Assembly: GCA_963790095.1 (NCBI GenBank)
Contig: CAWBNO010000005.1
Span: 1-64,000, forward strand
Source: JAAXQD01 sp963790095
Lineage (GTDB): Bacteria; Desulfobacterota; Desulfobacteria; Desulfobacterales; UBA11574
Direction: 5' to 3'
Length of the DNA: 64,000 nucleotides
Shown: in pieces, positions 51,637 through 60,062 of the stretch
Layout of the letters: every line of letters starts with the position of its first letter
Position numbering within the stretch: position 1 is the stretch's first letter
Program-made: the position numbers and the translations under genes
Notes under the pieces: model-generated
The model's database searches: none
What the model saw: the letters and a program-made list of their open reading frames with translations, nothing else
Told to the model about the DNA's origin: nothing

Positions 51637-52818
51637 GTGCAAAAAGATTGCCATTACTATACGATTCTCGCTTTGGCACTGGCATGCGGCTTCAAGAAGA
51701 AAGATGCATGGACCGTGGCGTATGCTTCCCAGTTCGTCGACGATGCCAAGATCAACCAATTGGTTTTTCGGAAAGCGCCGGATGGAATTGAATTGGATAG
51801 CAAGGATCCTCCGGCGCTGATAAATATGGCTACCTGTCATAGTTACAGCAAGCTGAAGACCTTCAACCTGGCGGCGATGATAAACAACACCTGTGCCTTT
51901 CATATGGTTCCGGGATGCCAGGGGGATAGTTTTGCCTGGCAGATGGTGTGTCAACCCTACGGACCCATCTTGAAGCAAATCGTTGAAAAGGCGCTTACCG
52001 AAGACGACCTGGTAAAACTTGGTATGGTGCTGCACCCCTTAGCGGATTCTTACTCCCACGAGGGGTTCAGTGGTCTGCTGAGCAAGCCCAATGACATTCA
52101 AGGTTTGGAGACCCGGCGCCATCCGTTTCAGTTGGATCAACTGCTGCCCTGGTTGATCGTCAAGGTATGGCGGGAGTATAATCGTAGAGAATTCGAATCC
52201 CTTTGCGATTATGTGGTTCCTCCATACGGCCACGCCCAAGCGTTGAATTATCCTGATATCAGTCACCTGGAATGGAAATACGCCTACGATTCAAACGATC
52301 TTTTCTACAAGGATGCTCCCGACAAGTACAACCCCGACCGAAAGATAGATGTGGACAACCGAAAACGATTCGCGAGTGCATTTATTCGTATCCTCAAATG
52401 CCTGCAGATTTTCCTGGATCGGTTCGATCATCACCGGGACCCAGGCCTTCCGAATGCGGGAGCACTGTCGAGCCGCTTTTGGGAAAAAATCCTTTTTGCA
52501 GAAATCAATCAACGTCAGCGTGTCCGACGATGGCAACCGAAGCTCAGGGAGCTGGGTCTGGACCCTGGTGCAGATGACGCCATACTGAAATATGATCCCA
52601 CCATATGGTTGACCGGTGAAATGGATGAATCACCTCCGTTCACGAACTACGAAAAGATAGCCTTTTCGAAAAGAGAGGTGAATGATGCGGACGCCGGAAG
52701 CGGTTTCCCCGCTTCGCACTGGTACCGTTTTTACAAGGCCGTAAAGTGGTACAAAATAGAATTTCACGAGCATTCCAAGGCAGCCGGTTTAGAATTCCCG
52801 CACAAACCTTATGCTTGA
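51637..52818 (+). CDS. DUF6765-type protein (phospholipase C/P1-like fold suspected)
   Basis: 393 residues from GTG at 51637, which follows AAAGGAGG. The N-terminus (VQKDCHYYTILALALACGF ... WTVAYASQFVDDAKI) and GMVLHPLADSYSHEGFSG, with clustered His and Asp, fit the DUF6765 family. The H..AD..SH pattern resembles zinc-dependent phospholipase C / P1 nuclease metal sites; that link is inference. MVPGCQGDSFAWQM precedes it. The gene follows the PLA2-like gene by 100 bases, so two lipid-active enzymes may be paired. No signal peptide. Confidence 0.65.
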   Translation: MQKDCHYYTILALALACGFKKKDAWTVAYASQFVDDAKINQLVFRKAPDGIELDSKDPPALINMATCHSYSKLKTFNLAAMINNTCAFHMVPGCQGDSFAWQMVCQPYGPILKQIVEKALTEDDLVKLGMVLHPLADSYSHEGFSGLLSKPNDIQGLETRRHPFQLDQLLPWLIVKVWREYNRREFESLCDYVVPPYGHAQALNYPDISHLEWKYAYDSNDLFYKDAPDKYNPDRKIDVDNRKRFASAFIRILKCLQIFLDRFDHHRDPGLPNAGALSSRFWEKILFAEINQRQRVRRWQPKLRELGLDPGADDAILKYDPTIWLTGEMDESPPFTNYEKIAFSKREVNDADAGSGFPASHWYRFYKAVKWYKIEFHEHSKAAGLEFPHKPYA

Positions 52819-52860
52819 TATAAGGGGAAAGTCCCCAATAATGGGGACATCTGCCGATCT

Positions 52861-53310
52861 TCATCCGGAGCGTTTGGCCACCATGGTCGTAACAATGGCG
52901 GAAAACACTTCTTCATCCTGCCCATTGATCATGGATGCAGCGGTTCGAATAATGCCCCGGTCCTGCTTGGACCTGGACTCGCGTTTTTCCAGGCAGGTAA
53001 AGCTGCAAGAAAGCGTATCCCCCGGTCGAACCGGACGGTGCATACGAAGCTCGTCAAAGGCCAGTGCCGCCATGGATGCAACACGCCGTTCACTGTGTGT
53101 GGAAAACCAGGAAAGAATTGAAAAAATATGCGCTGAACAGGCCACGATTCCACCAAAAACCGAAAATTTGGCTTCAGTTTCGTCAACGTGAAAGTATCGC
53201 GGGTCCCACACGGCCGCAAAATCCATGATTTCTTTTTTTTCGACCGTGTATGTTATTGATGAAGTTCTCTTTTCATTGACCACAACATCTTCGAAATACA
53301 AAATTTCCAA
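52861..53310 (-). CDS. MaoC-family (R)-hydratase / dehydratase-like protein
   Basis: 149 residues from TTG at 53310, which lies 9 nt after AAAGGAGA. Hotdog fold: LEILYFEDVVVNEKRTSSIT, then IMDFAAVWDPRYFHVDETEA (the hydratase-type D..P.H motif, with YFHVD), FGGIVACSAHIFSILSWF and MHRPVRPGDTLSC. This matches MaoC-like enoyl-CoA hydratases. Longer upstream frame is non-coding. The thiolase gene lies 200 bases upstream on the same strand, and both could act on the same acyl-CoA route. Confidence 0.75.
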   Translation of the reverse strand: MEILYFEDVVVNEKRTSSITYTVEKKEIMDFAAVWDPRYFHVDETEAKFSVFGGIVACSAHIFSILSWFSTHSERRVASMAALAFDELRMHRPVRPGDTLSCSFTCLEKRESRSKQDRGIIRTAASMINGQDEEVFSAIVTTMVAKRSG

Positions 53311-53510
53311 CTGAAACGTTCTCCTTTGCGTTTGAACCGGATCATCCTTACATGCCGGTTGGCACCATCGGGGTAAAAATAAAAGCGACCGTGGACACAG
53401 GTTACCCTTTACACCAAACATATTGAAGCTGCAAATTCTTTCTAACACCTGCCGGAAGTTGGGCTCCGGTTCTGCTCGAGTTTTGGCCGAAAGGGTGAAT
53501 TTGCGTTCTT

Positions 53511-54761
53511 CTATACCATTTCCACTGCGCAGGCCATGGACACCCCACCGCCGCCGCAGAGCGTGGCCAGCCCAAGGGTTTTGCCTCTCTGTTTCATGGC
53601 GTGGACCAGGGTAACCATGATCCGGCACCCGGTGGATCCCACCGGATGGCCCAGTCCAATGCCCGAACCATTCACATTGGTGATTTCGCGATTCAGCCCG
53701 AGTTCTTTTTCGCAGCCGATGTACTGGGCGGCAAAGGCTTCGTTGACTTCGATCAGCTCGAAATCCTCGATGGCCAGACCGGCCGCATCCAGCAGGCGGG
53801 AAACCGCCGGAACCGGAGACAGTCCCATCAACGACGGATGGCAGGCGCCTCTGGCCGAAGCGCGAATTTTGGCAATGGGGAAAAGGTTCAACTCCTGGGC
53901 CTTTTCCGCGGACATAATGACCATGGCCGAGGCGCCGTCGTTGATGCCGCTGGAGTTTCCGGCCGTAACTTTTCCGCCTTTGGGGACAAAGGCCGGCGGC
54001 AGTTTTTGCAACTGGTCCAGGGTGAGGCCGGGACGAAAATGCTCGTCTTTGTCGAAGACCAGAGGGTCCTTTTTCCGCCGGGGCACTTCAACCGGCACGA
54101 TCTCTTCGGCAAAAGAGCCGTCCCGGGTGGCTCTTTCCGCAAAATTGTGGCTACGGAGAGCCACCTCGTCCATTTCCTCCCGACTGATGTTGAGATGTTG
54201 GGCCACGAACTCGGCCGTATGTCCCATAATATAGGGCTTGCCAACAAAAAGGCTGGCCGGAGCCTGCTGGAAGTCGAGGGGACCGTCAGAGGACAGGGGC
54301 AACAAATGGGAGCCGCAGTACAAAGCGTGCATCATGGCGTCCACGAACGTCTGGTCCTGCAGCCGGCATCCCCAGCGGGCGGCGGGTACGGCATAGGGTA
54401 TGCCGGACATGTGCTCCACCCCACCGGCCAGGATTACGTCGGCCATTCCGGCTTGAATCATGGCCATACCGGAAACCACGGCCTCCATCCCGGAGATACA
54501 AACCCGGTTGAGGGTCACAGCGGGAACCGAAATGGGAATTCCGGCCATCAGGGCGGCCACGCGGGTTACGTTCAGCGTGTCGTGATGTTCCATGCAACAG
54601 CCGAAACGGACATCATCGATGACGGCCGGATCGATCCCGGCCCTTTTGATCGCTTCTTGCATGCTGATCGCTGCAAGAGCGGCACCGTTCATCTCCTTTA
54701 GCGTGCCGCCGAACGCACCGATGGCAGTCCGGCAGGCCGATACGATGACAACGTCTTTCAT
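53511..54761 (-). CDS. Acetyl-CoA C-acyltransferase (thiolase)
   Basis: A 416-residue thiolase: nucleophile C88 in LNRVCISGMEAV, then GGVEHMSGIPYAVP, substrate-side NEAFAAQYIG, GIGLGHPVGSTGCR (catalytic His) and LCGGGGVSMACA (second Cys). Length slightly above the usual 390-400. It condenses or cleaves acyl-CoA; synthetic or degradative direction cannot be told. The nearby MaoC gene suggests an acyl-CoA pathway. The 5' upstream area is short, and the start ATG is preceded by AAAAAGGAAA. Confidence 0.9.
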   Translation of the reverse strand: MKDVVIVSACRTAIGAFGGTLKEMNGAALAAISMQEAIKRAGIDPAVIDDVRFGCCMEHHDTLNVTRVAALMAGIPISVPAVTLNRVCISGMEAVVSGMAMIQAGMADVILAGGVEHMSGIPYAVPAARWGCRLQDQTFVDAMMHALYCGSHLLPLSSDGPLDFQQAPASLFVGKPYIMGHTAEFVAQHLNISREEMDEVALRSHNFAERATRDGSFAEEIVPVEVPRRKKDPLVFDKDEHFRPGLTLDQLQKLPPAFVPKGGKVTAGNSSGINDGASAMVIMSAEKAQELNLFPIAKIRASARGACHPSLMGLSPVPAVSRLLDAAGLAIEDFELIEVNEAFAAQYIGCEKELGLNREITNVNGSGIGLGHPVGSTGCRIMVTLVHAMKQRGKTLGLATLCGGGGVSMACAVEMV

Positions 54762-54901
54762 ATTGGATTTCCTTTTTGAAAACTACTCGTTTCTTAATTT
54801 GTCAACCCGTCTGTAAAGACTCGATCGACGCTCTTTATCTGATTTGTGAGATGGTCCACAGATGCTCAAAAATATCGGGGTGGGAGGTCCCAACTAAACG
54901 G

Positions 54902-55234
54902 CTATTCTGAAATTTGCCTTAATTTCTTGATTCGCTCAATGGCAAACTCGTATTCAACCCTTTCATCCATATACGACCCGAGAGCTTCTTTATAATGTCT
55001 GATGGCCATCGTTTTGTCCACTCCGGATTGAAGGGTGAAGATTCGGATCATCACCGGCGTCTACCCACCGGCCTGGATCGCCCGACAAAGTATGCTGGAG
55101 TATCCTTCGTGGAGAATTTCTAGGATCCGGTAATCATCGATATATTTCCTACCTTCCCGAATCTCGCTTCCGCATGAGGGGCAGGCCATGATTTCTTCTG
55201 CCACTAGTTGTCCGCATTTTTCACAAAGCTTCAT
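54902..55234 (-). pseudogene. Zinc-ribbon protein with in-frame UAG
   Basis: An ATG at 55234 opens KLCEKCGQLVAEEIMACPSC, then YRILEILHEGYSSILCRA, which looks like the start of a kinase-like N-lobe. Codon 58 is TAG (55061-55063). The same frame continues for 52 codons with protein-like sequence (TPVMIRIFTLQSGVDKTMAI and SYMDERVEYEFAIERIKKL) up to TAG at 54902. So either a nonsense mutation, from a Glu, Lys or Gln codon, broke a small gene, or the UAG is read through. The C-terminal catalytic part of the presumed family is missing, favouring a pseudogene. Confidence 0.5.
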
Positions 55235-55625
55235 AGCGTTCTCGATTTGACGATATTGTCTTTTTTTTCAATAAATTATATGGAAACCAGGGATCGATGT
55301 CAAGGAGGAATCGTTAAAAAATAATGCCCAACCAGAATTGTGAATGAAGAGGGAGAACGCTTCTATTTTATCAGACTCCCTTTGTCCCGTTTATCAAAAT
55401 ATTTAGGTCCAATACTTGTAAGACTGAAAGAATAAAGGTATGAATATTAGGTTAGATTTCTGTAAATATCTTTCAGCCCTCAATAAGCATTTGTGCACAA
55501 CAATGAGAAAGCATTGCGGCAGAAAAGGACTTTTCGCAAACTGACGAATAGAAATTTATAATCTAATGGGCGTTACTTTTCCTTTGCATACAAATCTATA
55601 AGATAAATTGTTGAGGTATTTCATT
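55235..55625. other. Intergenic stretch with TTGGTCC module
   Basis: About 390 bases, no gene; contains the fifth module copy (55366-55424). Confidence 0.4.
55366..55424 (+). promoter_or_regulatory. TTTTATC...TAGGTCC module, copy 5
   Basis: CCGTTTATCAAAATATTTAG, then GTCCAATACTTGTAAG. 200 bases before the secreted orphan protein gene. Confidence 0.5.
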
Positions 55626-56654
55626 ATGGCTATAATCTTGAATAAATTATTCGTGATATTAAGGTTTGTCTCGAATCGGACATTGGTAGTCTGGCCCTGC
55701 TTATTCTTAATTGTACTAAGTGCTCAGGATGCTCCAACAAAAGATTTGGACAGGAAAATATGCACGGGTAAAATCGAAAGCCATGAAAGACGAATGGGAC
55801 CTTTCAAAATAAATGAAAGGGAGTTTACAGTAATTTTTAAACTTGTGAAATATCAAGGTGCTTCAAAGGGCTTTGATGAGACAGTTGAGTCATTCTCAAT
55901 TGTGGATAAAGAAGGAGATGTTCATTATCAAAAGTCGTTCGATGTTGAATATGGCAATGGAAGATTTGCCGAAAGCGTTGGGATATGTGCATATGCCCTT
56001 GATAGTATGGGCAAAAAGGGTTTTCTCTACGAATCAGGAAGGTTGAAAGAATTTATCTCTAAAGAACAAGCGGGTGTAGGATTAATTCTATATTACGGCG
56101 TTACTCCCAGCGCACCTTCTTCAGGAGTTTCATGCCAAGTGTTTACATTAAAAAAAGAACATTTGACTCCCCTATTTCCACCCTTAACTGTTTACGGCCA
56201 GATTTATGAACTCCCGCATGGAAGCAATCCGAATGCATTGATGCTTTTTGATGGAAATACCATGAAGTTCGGGGTATGGACAGGATGGTTTGAGGTTATT
56301 GTTCCCGTTAAGGTATTAGACAGACTGAGCATAGCGCCATTACACTATAATTCGACCTTTGGCTACAATGCCTTCGATGTGATTGTTGAGAGAAGACATT
56401 CTGAAGAAGAAACTTTTGTAAGATTTTTTAACGATCCTGGGATATCCTCCATACCGCGACATGTAATTATAAAGAAGGATACAGAAGTAGAGTTCTTATG
56501 GGCATATGCAAGGGTTTCAATCGAATCAGGTGGTGCTGAATGTGTGATTTCCATAGACGAGATGCCCTGGCTAAAGGTGCGAATTGATGGTAAAGAGGGA
56601 TTTGTCAGAAATGCGGAAGATCTTTTAGCACTGGGGATACATCCAGCGGGCTAA
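55626..56654 (+). CDS. Secreted orphan protein with C-terminal SH3-like segment
   Basis: 342 residues from ATG at 55626 (a TTG at 55608 is an alternative). N-terminal basic stretch then VVWPCLFLIVLSAQDA: a signal peptide or lipoprotein-like anchor. The body is beta-rich with no recognised domain (SFSIVDKEGDVHYQKSFDVE; LTVYGQIYELPHGSN). The last 35 residues (ISIDEMPWLKVRIDGKEGFV ... DLLALGI) look like a bacterial SH3-type repeat that binds cell-wall or protein ligands. AT-rich. Likely periplasmic. Function unknown. Confidence 0.6.
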   Translation: MAIILNKLFVILRFVSNRTLVVWPCLFLIVLSAQDAPTKDLDRKICTGKIESHERRMGPFKINEREFTVIFKLVKYQGASKGFDETVESFSIVDKEGDVHYQKSFDVEYGNGRFAESVGICAYALDSMGKKGFLYESGRLKEFISKEQAGVGLILYYGVTPSAPSSGVSCQVFTLKKEHLTPLFPPLTVYGQIYELPHGSNPNALMLFDGNTMKFGVWTGWFEVIVPVKVLDRLSIAPLHYNSTFGYNAFDVIVERRHSEEETFVRFFNDPGISSIPRHVIIKKDTEVEFLWAYARVSIESGGAECVISIDEMPWLKVRIDGKEGFVRNAEDLLALGIHPAG

Positions 56655-57175
56655 GTGAGAAAACAATAGGAAAATTTCGTAGGAAATTATCCTTAATTTT
56701 TCAAAAATGTTGGTGCACGGCAATTCCAAAATGAAACTTGACGGTTTCGTAAAAAGTCTTTTGTGAGCGACATCGAGGAATTTTGGAGAAAGATTCAGGA
56801 TGAGTCTGGCGTTAAAAATTGCAAGCTGTTTGAGGGCGTTAGCCCGAGTTCTTGCAATTTAGCCAGGCGAGTCATGCCCAGAAGTCACTGAATCAAGCCG
56901 TTGAAAGTCAGTTGAAGGAAGGGACGAAATAGGGAACTCACATAGGTTAATACGTCAACATGTGTACGGCTTCCTGGAATTACCCGGGGGGATTTAACCA
57001 AAGCCGAATCCTCTGTGTCCGAATCTTTTTTTATCCTGTGGGACACTAAGAAGGAAAGAGGCGTACCATGGAACATGCGCAAATTTCCAGAAAAACTTCA
57101 ATCAGTTTGATAAGGATGTATCGGAAGAAGTTCAAAAGAGCGCCATACAGGCATAGGATTTGAGGTCTCCTTCCC
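56655..57175. other. Intergenic stretch
   Basis: About 520 bases. A 31-codon frame (57068-57163, MEHAQISRKTSISL) ends just before the next gene. GACGGTTTCGTAAAAAGTC at 56738 is a word I associate with dispersed repeats in related genomes. No supported gene. Confidence 0.35.
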
Positions 57176-58177
57176 ATGAGTTTGAAAAGTCTATGGACGG
57201 CCTTCTATCAGCAGCTGGTCGACGGTGATGGCCAGGGATCACTGGATCATAAAATAGAGGCCGCGATACTGGATGAAATAGAAAAGATCGTACGGGAAAC
57301 CGATCCAACGATTTTACCCCTTAACAGATTCCGAAAAAGGATTCTTCCCTCAGTCCGGAACACCATTGAATACCTTTCCGGGCTCATTCCTCAAGTCCCG
57401 GGACCCGTGGATCTCGACCCTGGCCGTTGGGACAAGGACCCGCTGCTCAGAGCCATGTTCATAAGTCGTGAGGAGCTGATGGACATGCTACAATCCAGCA
57501 AAGAACTCAAGAGTTTTTTCCACCGCACCAATGCATCCCAGGCCTTTGCCATGCTCGTCGCTGACCAAAAGGAAAAAATTTTTTTCGGAACCCAGAAAGA
57601 CGGTGAAATTTTCCGCAGGGATGTGCCCCAGAAAGCGGTCTTTTTCGAGAATTTCAAGGTGTTCGCTCCGGCCCTTGAACTGGCCGAAACCCACCTGCAG
57701 GTTCAGCACCTTGCGTTGGTCACCCTGTTCAGACAAGCGTTTGAAAAAATTACCGATCTTGAGTCCTGGAAGAACGAATTGGAAAAACAGAAAGCTCTGC
57801 TGGAATTCAAGCTCCGGCGATCCGACAATTCTGAACCGGTGACCGAGTTAAATCCCGCAGACGCGCCGGACAATCAGACGCAAAAGACCCTTCAGGTACT
57901 CAGCGACATCAACAGGAAGCTAAAAGAAATAAAAGCCGAACTCGATACGCCCGAACACCGCCTTTCACACTTATGCTCCGTATTAAAAAGCCCGGGCCAA
58001 AACCTGGAGCTAAAGACCGTTTCTTTTAAACTGAGCCGGATGGGCGTTCGGTTGGAATCCTCTTCCACAGAACCGGCCAATGAATTCAACGTGGCGGAAT
58101 TGGCGCTGGGTCAGGATCTGAAACAAGCAGTGGTATGGGTCAGAGCAGAGCCAAAATATTTTTTAGGATCGCTGTAA
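57176..58177 (+). CDS. Conserved hypothetical protein, helical
   Basis: 333 residues, mostly alpha-helical and charged. N-terminal: LKSLWTAFYQQLVDGDGQGS ... EKIVRETDPTILPLNRFRKR. Middle: KELKSFFHRTNASQAFAMLV ... FGTQKDGEIFRRDVPQKAVF. A coiled coil (about 205-275) then VSFKLSRMGVRLESS. No catalytic motif, no membrane segment. From memory, similar proteins occur in Desulfobacterales as conserved unknowns. Convergent with the sulfur operon, which starts on the other strand. Confidence 0.6.
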   Translation: MSLKSLWTAFYQQLVDGDGQGSLDHKIEAAILDEIEKIVRETDPTILPLNRFRKRILPSVRNTIEYLSGLIPQVPGPVDLDPGRWDKDPLLRAMFISREELMDMLQSSKELKSFFHRTNASQAFAMLVADQKEKIFFGTQKDGEIFRRDVPQKAVFFENFKVFAPALELAETHLQVQHLALVTLFRQAFEKITDLESWKNELEKQKALLEFKLRRSDNSEPVTELNPADAPDNQTQKTLQVLSDINRKLKEIKAELDTPEHRLSHLCSVLKSPGQNLELKTVSFKLSRMGVRLESSSTEPANEFNVAELALGQDLKQAVVWVRAEPKYFLGSL

Positions 58178-58285
58178 TATTAAACCAGACACCTTATACC
58201 CTAATTGATCGCAAACAAAATGGGGAAGATGAATGTGGATGATCGGTGTGGAGGTGAAATTGAAATTTACAGTCTATTTATGACG

Positions 58286-58930
58286 TTAGCCGCAACCGCC
58301 GGATTTTTTGGCAACACGGCCGATGGGTTTGACTTTTTTAACGTATTTTCTTGGGGGAACCGATTCGGGGTCCGGATCTGCCCCCGGGTGTTTTGAACCC
58401 AAGGCAAACGCAAACCGGTGGCGGAAAATATCATTGCCGGGCAGGTCCGGCTGGGCCAACATTTTTTCCCCTCTTCGTCCGGGGGCATCCCCGTAAAGAT
58501 CCAGCCAGAAATTGATGCCGCCGGCAAGTACATACACGTTATTCACCCCTTGAACAGACAAGAGTTTCCAGGCCTCAACCGCTCGTTTCTCATCGTTGCC
58601 CACCAATACCGTCACGGTCTGTTTCGGCAGCCCTTTGACCCAATTGGGATCTTCCATCTGCTCGAAAGTGACACGTTTGGCATCGACGATGTGAAACAGA
58701 TTGTAGTCTGCCTCGTCTCTGACATCCATAATCTGAAGGGCGGTGTTGAAATTATATATCAAGTCGACCATTTCGGCGGGGTCGATCTGTACGGTGCGGG
58801 CCGCCAGCACAACGTTCAATTCGGTTTCCCTATCGGCCAGCCGCGCATCCAGTGACGGCTGTCGCATCACAAGCAAGCCGGCTGCAGCCAAAACCGCCAC
58901 TATAGCGCCGACAATCTTTGTGCGATTCAT
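58286..58930 (-). CDS. Membrane-anchored rhodanese-fold protein without active-site Cys, single penultimate Cys
   Basis: 214 residues. N-terminal signal anchor (IVGAIVAVLAAAGLLVM). Rhodanese domain about 45-155: VDLIYNFNTALQIMDVRDEA, TVTVLVGNDEKRAVEAWKLL and NVYVLAGGINFWLDLYG. The active-site loop reads VLVGNDEKR where active enzymes have C-x-x-G-x-R; no Cys is present there. The only Cys of the whole protein is next to last (KKSGGCG), on a basic tail. Persulfide chemistry at the usual site is therefore excluded, and a swinging-tail role is possible. Last gene of the sulfur operon; start overlaps the previous gene end by 4 bases (ATGA). Exported side of the membrane. Confidence 0.8.
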   Translation of the reverse strand: MNRTKIVGAIVAVLAAAGLLVMRQPSLDARLADRETELNVVLAARTVQIDPAEMVDLIYNFNTALQIMDVRDEADYNLFHIVDAKRVTFEQMEDPNWVKGLPKQTVTVLVGNDEKRAVEAWKLLSVQGVNNVYVLAGGINFWLDLYGDAPGRRGEKMLAQPDLPGNDIFRHRFAFALGSKHPGADPDPESVPPRKYVKKVKPIGRVAKKSGGCG

Positions 58931-59532
58931 GGAATTCCCCCCGATGGTTTGGCGGCAAAATAGGCCTCGACCTTTTCGGCGGCCCAGAACATTCCCAGGG
59001 CCATCAGGACCACGCCGAACACAACAACACCCGCACTAACACCGAAAAAATCCTGCAGGGTCACATCACCGTAGAACCCGGAGGTGTCCCAGAATGTACG
59101 GTAAAAACCGATGGTTTCTCCGAACAAAAACATTCCGATACTGAGTCCCAGAACAAAAAAAAGCCCGTCCAGCTTTAAGGTGGACATGGACACCAGGGCC
59201 GTGCCGGGGCAATAACCGCCGATAACAAAACCGAATCCAAAAACAACCCCGCCGATGATTGCGGTCCAAAAATAGGTGGGGTTGATGTAAACCCTTTTGT
59301 AATCGAGGAAACCGAGGGCATCCGACCAAAAAATCAGCAGCATCGCCGTAACGATGGCGGTGAACATCACCTTGAACACCCGCATGTCGCGCAAATAGAA
59401 CTGGGCAGCCAGATTGCGGCTGTCACCGAAACCGGCGCGCTCCAGAGCGAATCCAAAACCGATCCCGGTGATAACGTAAAAAAGGTTGAGCCAATAATGA
59501 CCTAAAGACAAATTGATATCAAACGGTGCCAT
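58927..59532 (-). CDS. YeeE/YedE family half-transporter (with GYCPGT motif)
   Basis: 201 residues from ATG at 59532. Six hydrophobic helices. The family motif GGYCPGTALVSMSTLKLDGL contains the pore-lining Cys of YeeE/YedE (TsuA) thiosulfate transporters. AGFGDSRNLAAQFYLRD is the companion helix start. Full-length YeeE is about 350 residues; here the two halves are on separate genes, as in the two-gene (PmpAB-like) form. It forms a pair with 59544-60062. Predicted inner-membrane uptake of thiosulfate or another sulfur anion. Confidence 0.85.
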   Translation of the reverse strand: MAPFDINLSLGHYWLNLFYVITGIGFGFALERAGFGDSRNLAAQFYLRDMRVFKVMFTAIVTAMLLIFWSDALGFLDYKRVYINPTYFWTAIIGGVVFGFGFVIGGYCPGTALVSMSTLKLDGLFFVLGLSIGMFLFGETIGFYRTFWDTSGFYGDVTLQDFFGVSAGVVVFGVVLMALGMFWAAEKVEAYFAAKPSGGIP

Positions 59533-59543
59533 AACCTTTTCCT

Positions 59544-60062
59544 TTAGTTCCACAGTTTTCTGACAAAATAGGCCAGCAGGTAGGCCCCGGCAAAAACCGC
59601 GACCATAAACGCCCAGCTGCCGGCGGACAAGACAGCCCCTCCGGACAAGGCCTGGCTGGAGGTACACCCCCGGGCAATCCGCACACCATATCCTGCAATG
59701 ATTCCGCCGAAAAGGGCCGCAGCCCAGCGTGCCGGGTTGCTGATTTTCGGACCTTTAAACGTTTCTATCCGAAGCCGTCCGGCAAGGGTGCCGGAGATAA
59801 ACCCGCCGATGAGTATCCCGATAACTTCAAAAACCAGCCATGTGTCCAGCGGATGAGCGCTGTCACGCATCAGGCCCACCAGATACGCATTTTTTTCCGT
59901 GTGCGCCGGTACGACCGTATCCGTCACTGCGCCGGTAATTTTGGCGATACCCCCGGAGGCCCCCAATCCGTGTCCGAAAACCACATAGGAGATAAACAAA
60001 ACAACACCTAAAAATATGCCGGCGACATACGGGTTAAGATACGGTTCAGGTTTTTTTTTCAT
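59544..60062 (-). CDS. YeeE/YedE family half-transporter (with RGCTSSQ motif)
   Basis: 172 residues. NPYVAGIFLGVVLFISYVVF is the first helix; an extracytoplasmic loop of about 40 residues follows, then LVFEVIGILIGGFISGTLAG and IARGCTSSQALSGGAVLSAG, the second family motif with its Cys. The two half-transporters are separated by 11 bases. Overlaps the cytochrome b gene end by 17 bases. Together with the partner it should carry a reduced or mixed-valence sulfur compound across the membrane, supplying or removing the substrate of the cytochromes. Confidence 0.85.
   Translation of the reverse strand: MKKKPEPYLNPYVAGIFLGVVLFISYVVFGHGLGASGGIAKITGAVTDTVVPAHTEKNAYLVGLMRDSAHPLDTWLVFEVIGILIGGFISGTLAGRLRIETFKGPKISNPARWAAALFGGIIAGYGVRIARGCTSSQALSGGAVLSAGSWAFMVAVFAGAYLLAYFVRKLWN

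Noticed and set aside
53601..54701. 366-codon plus-strand open frame
   Set aside because: Antisense of the thiolase gene.
46360..55424. True integron cassette array
   Set aside because: Modules repeat between genes, but I find no RYYYAAC/GTTRRRY attC core pairs and no integron integrase in the window.
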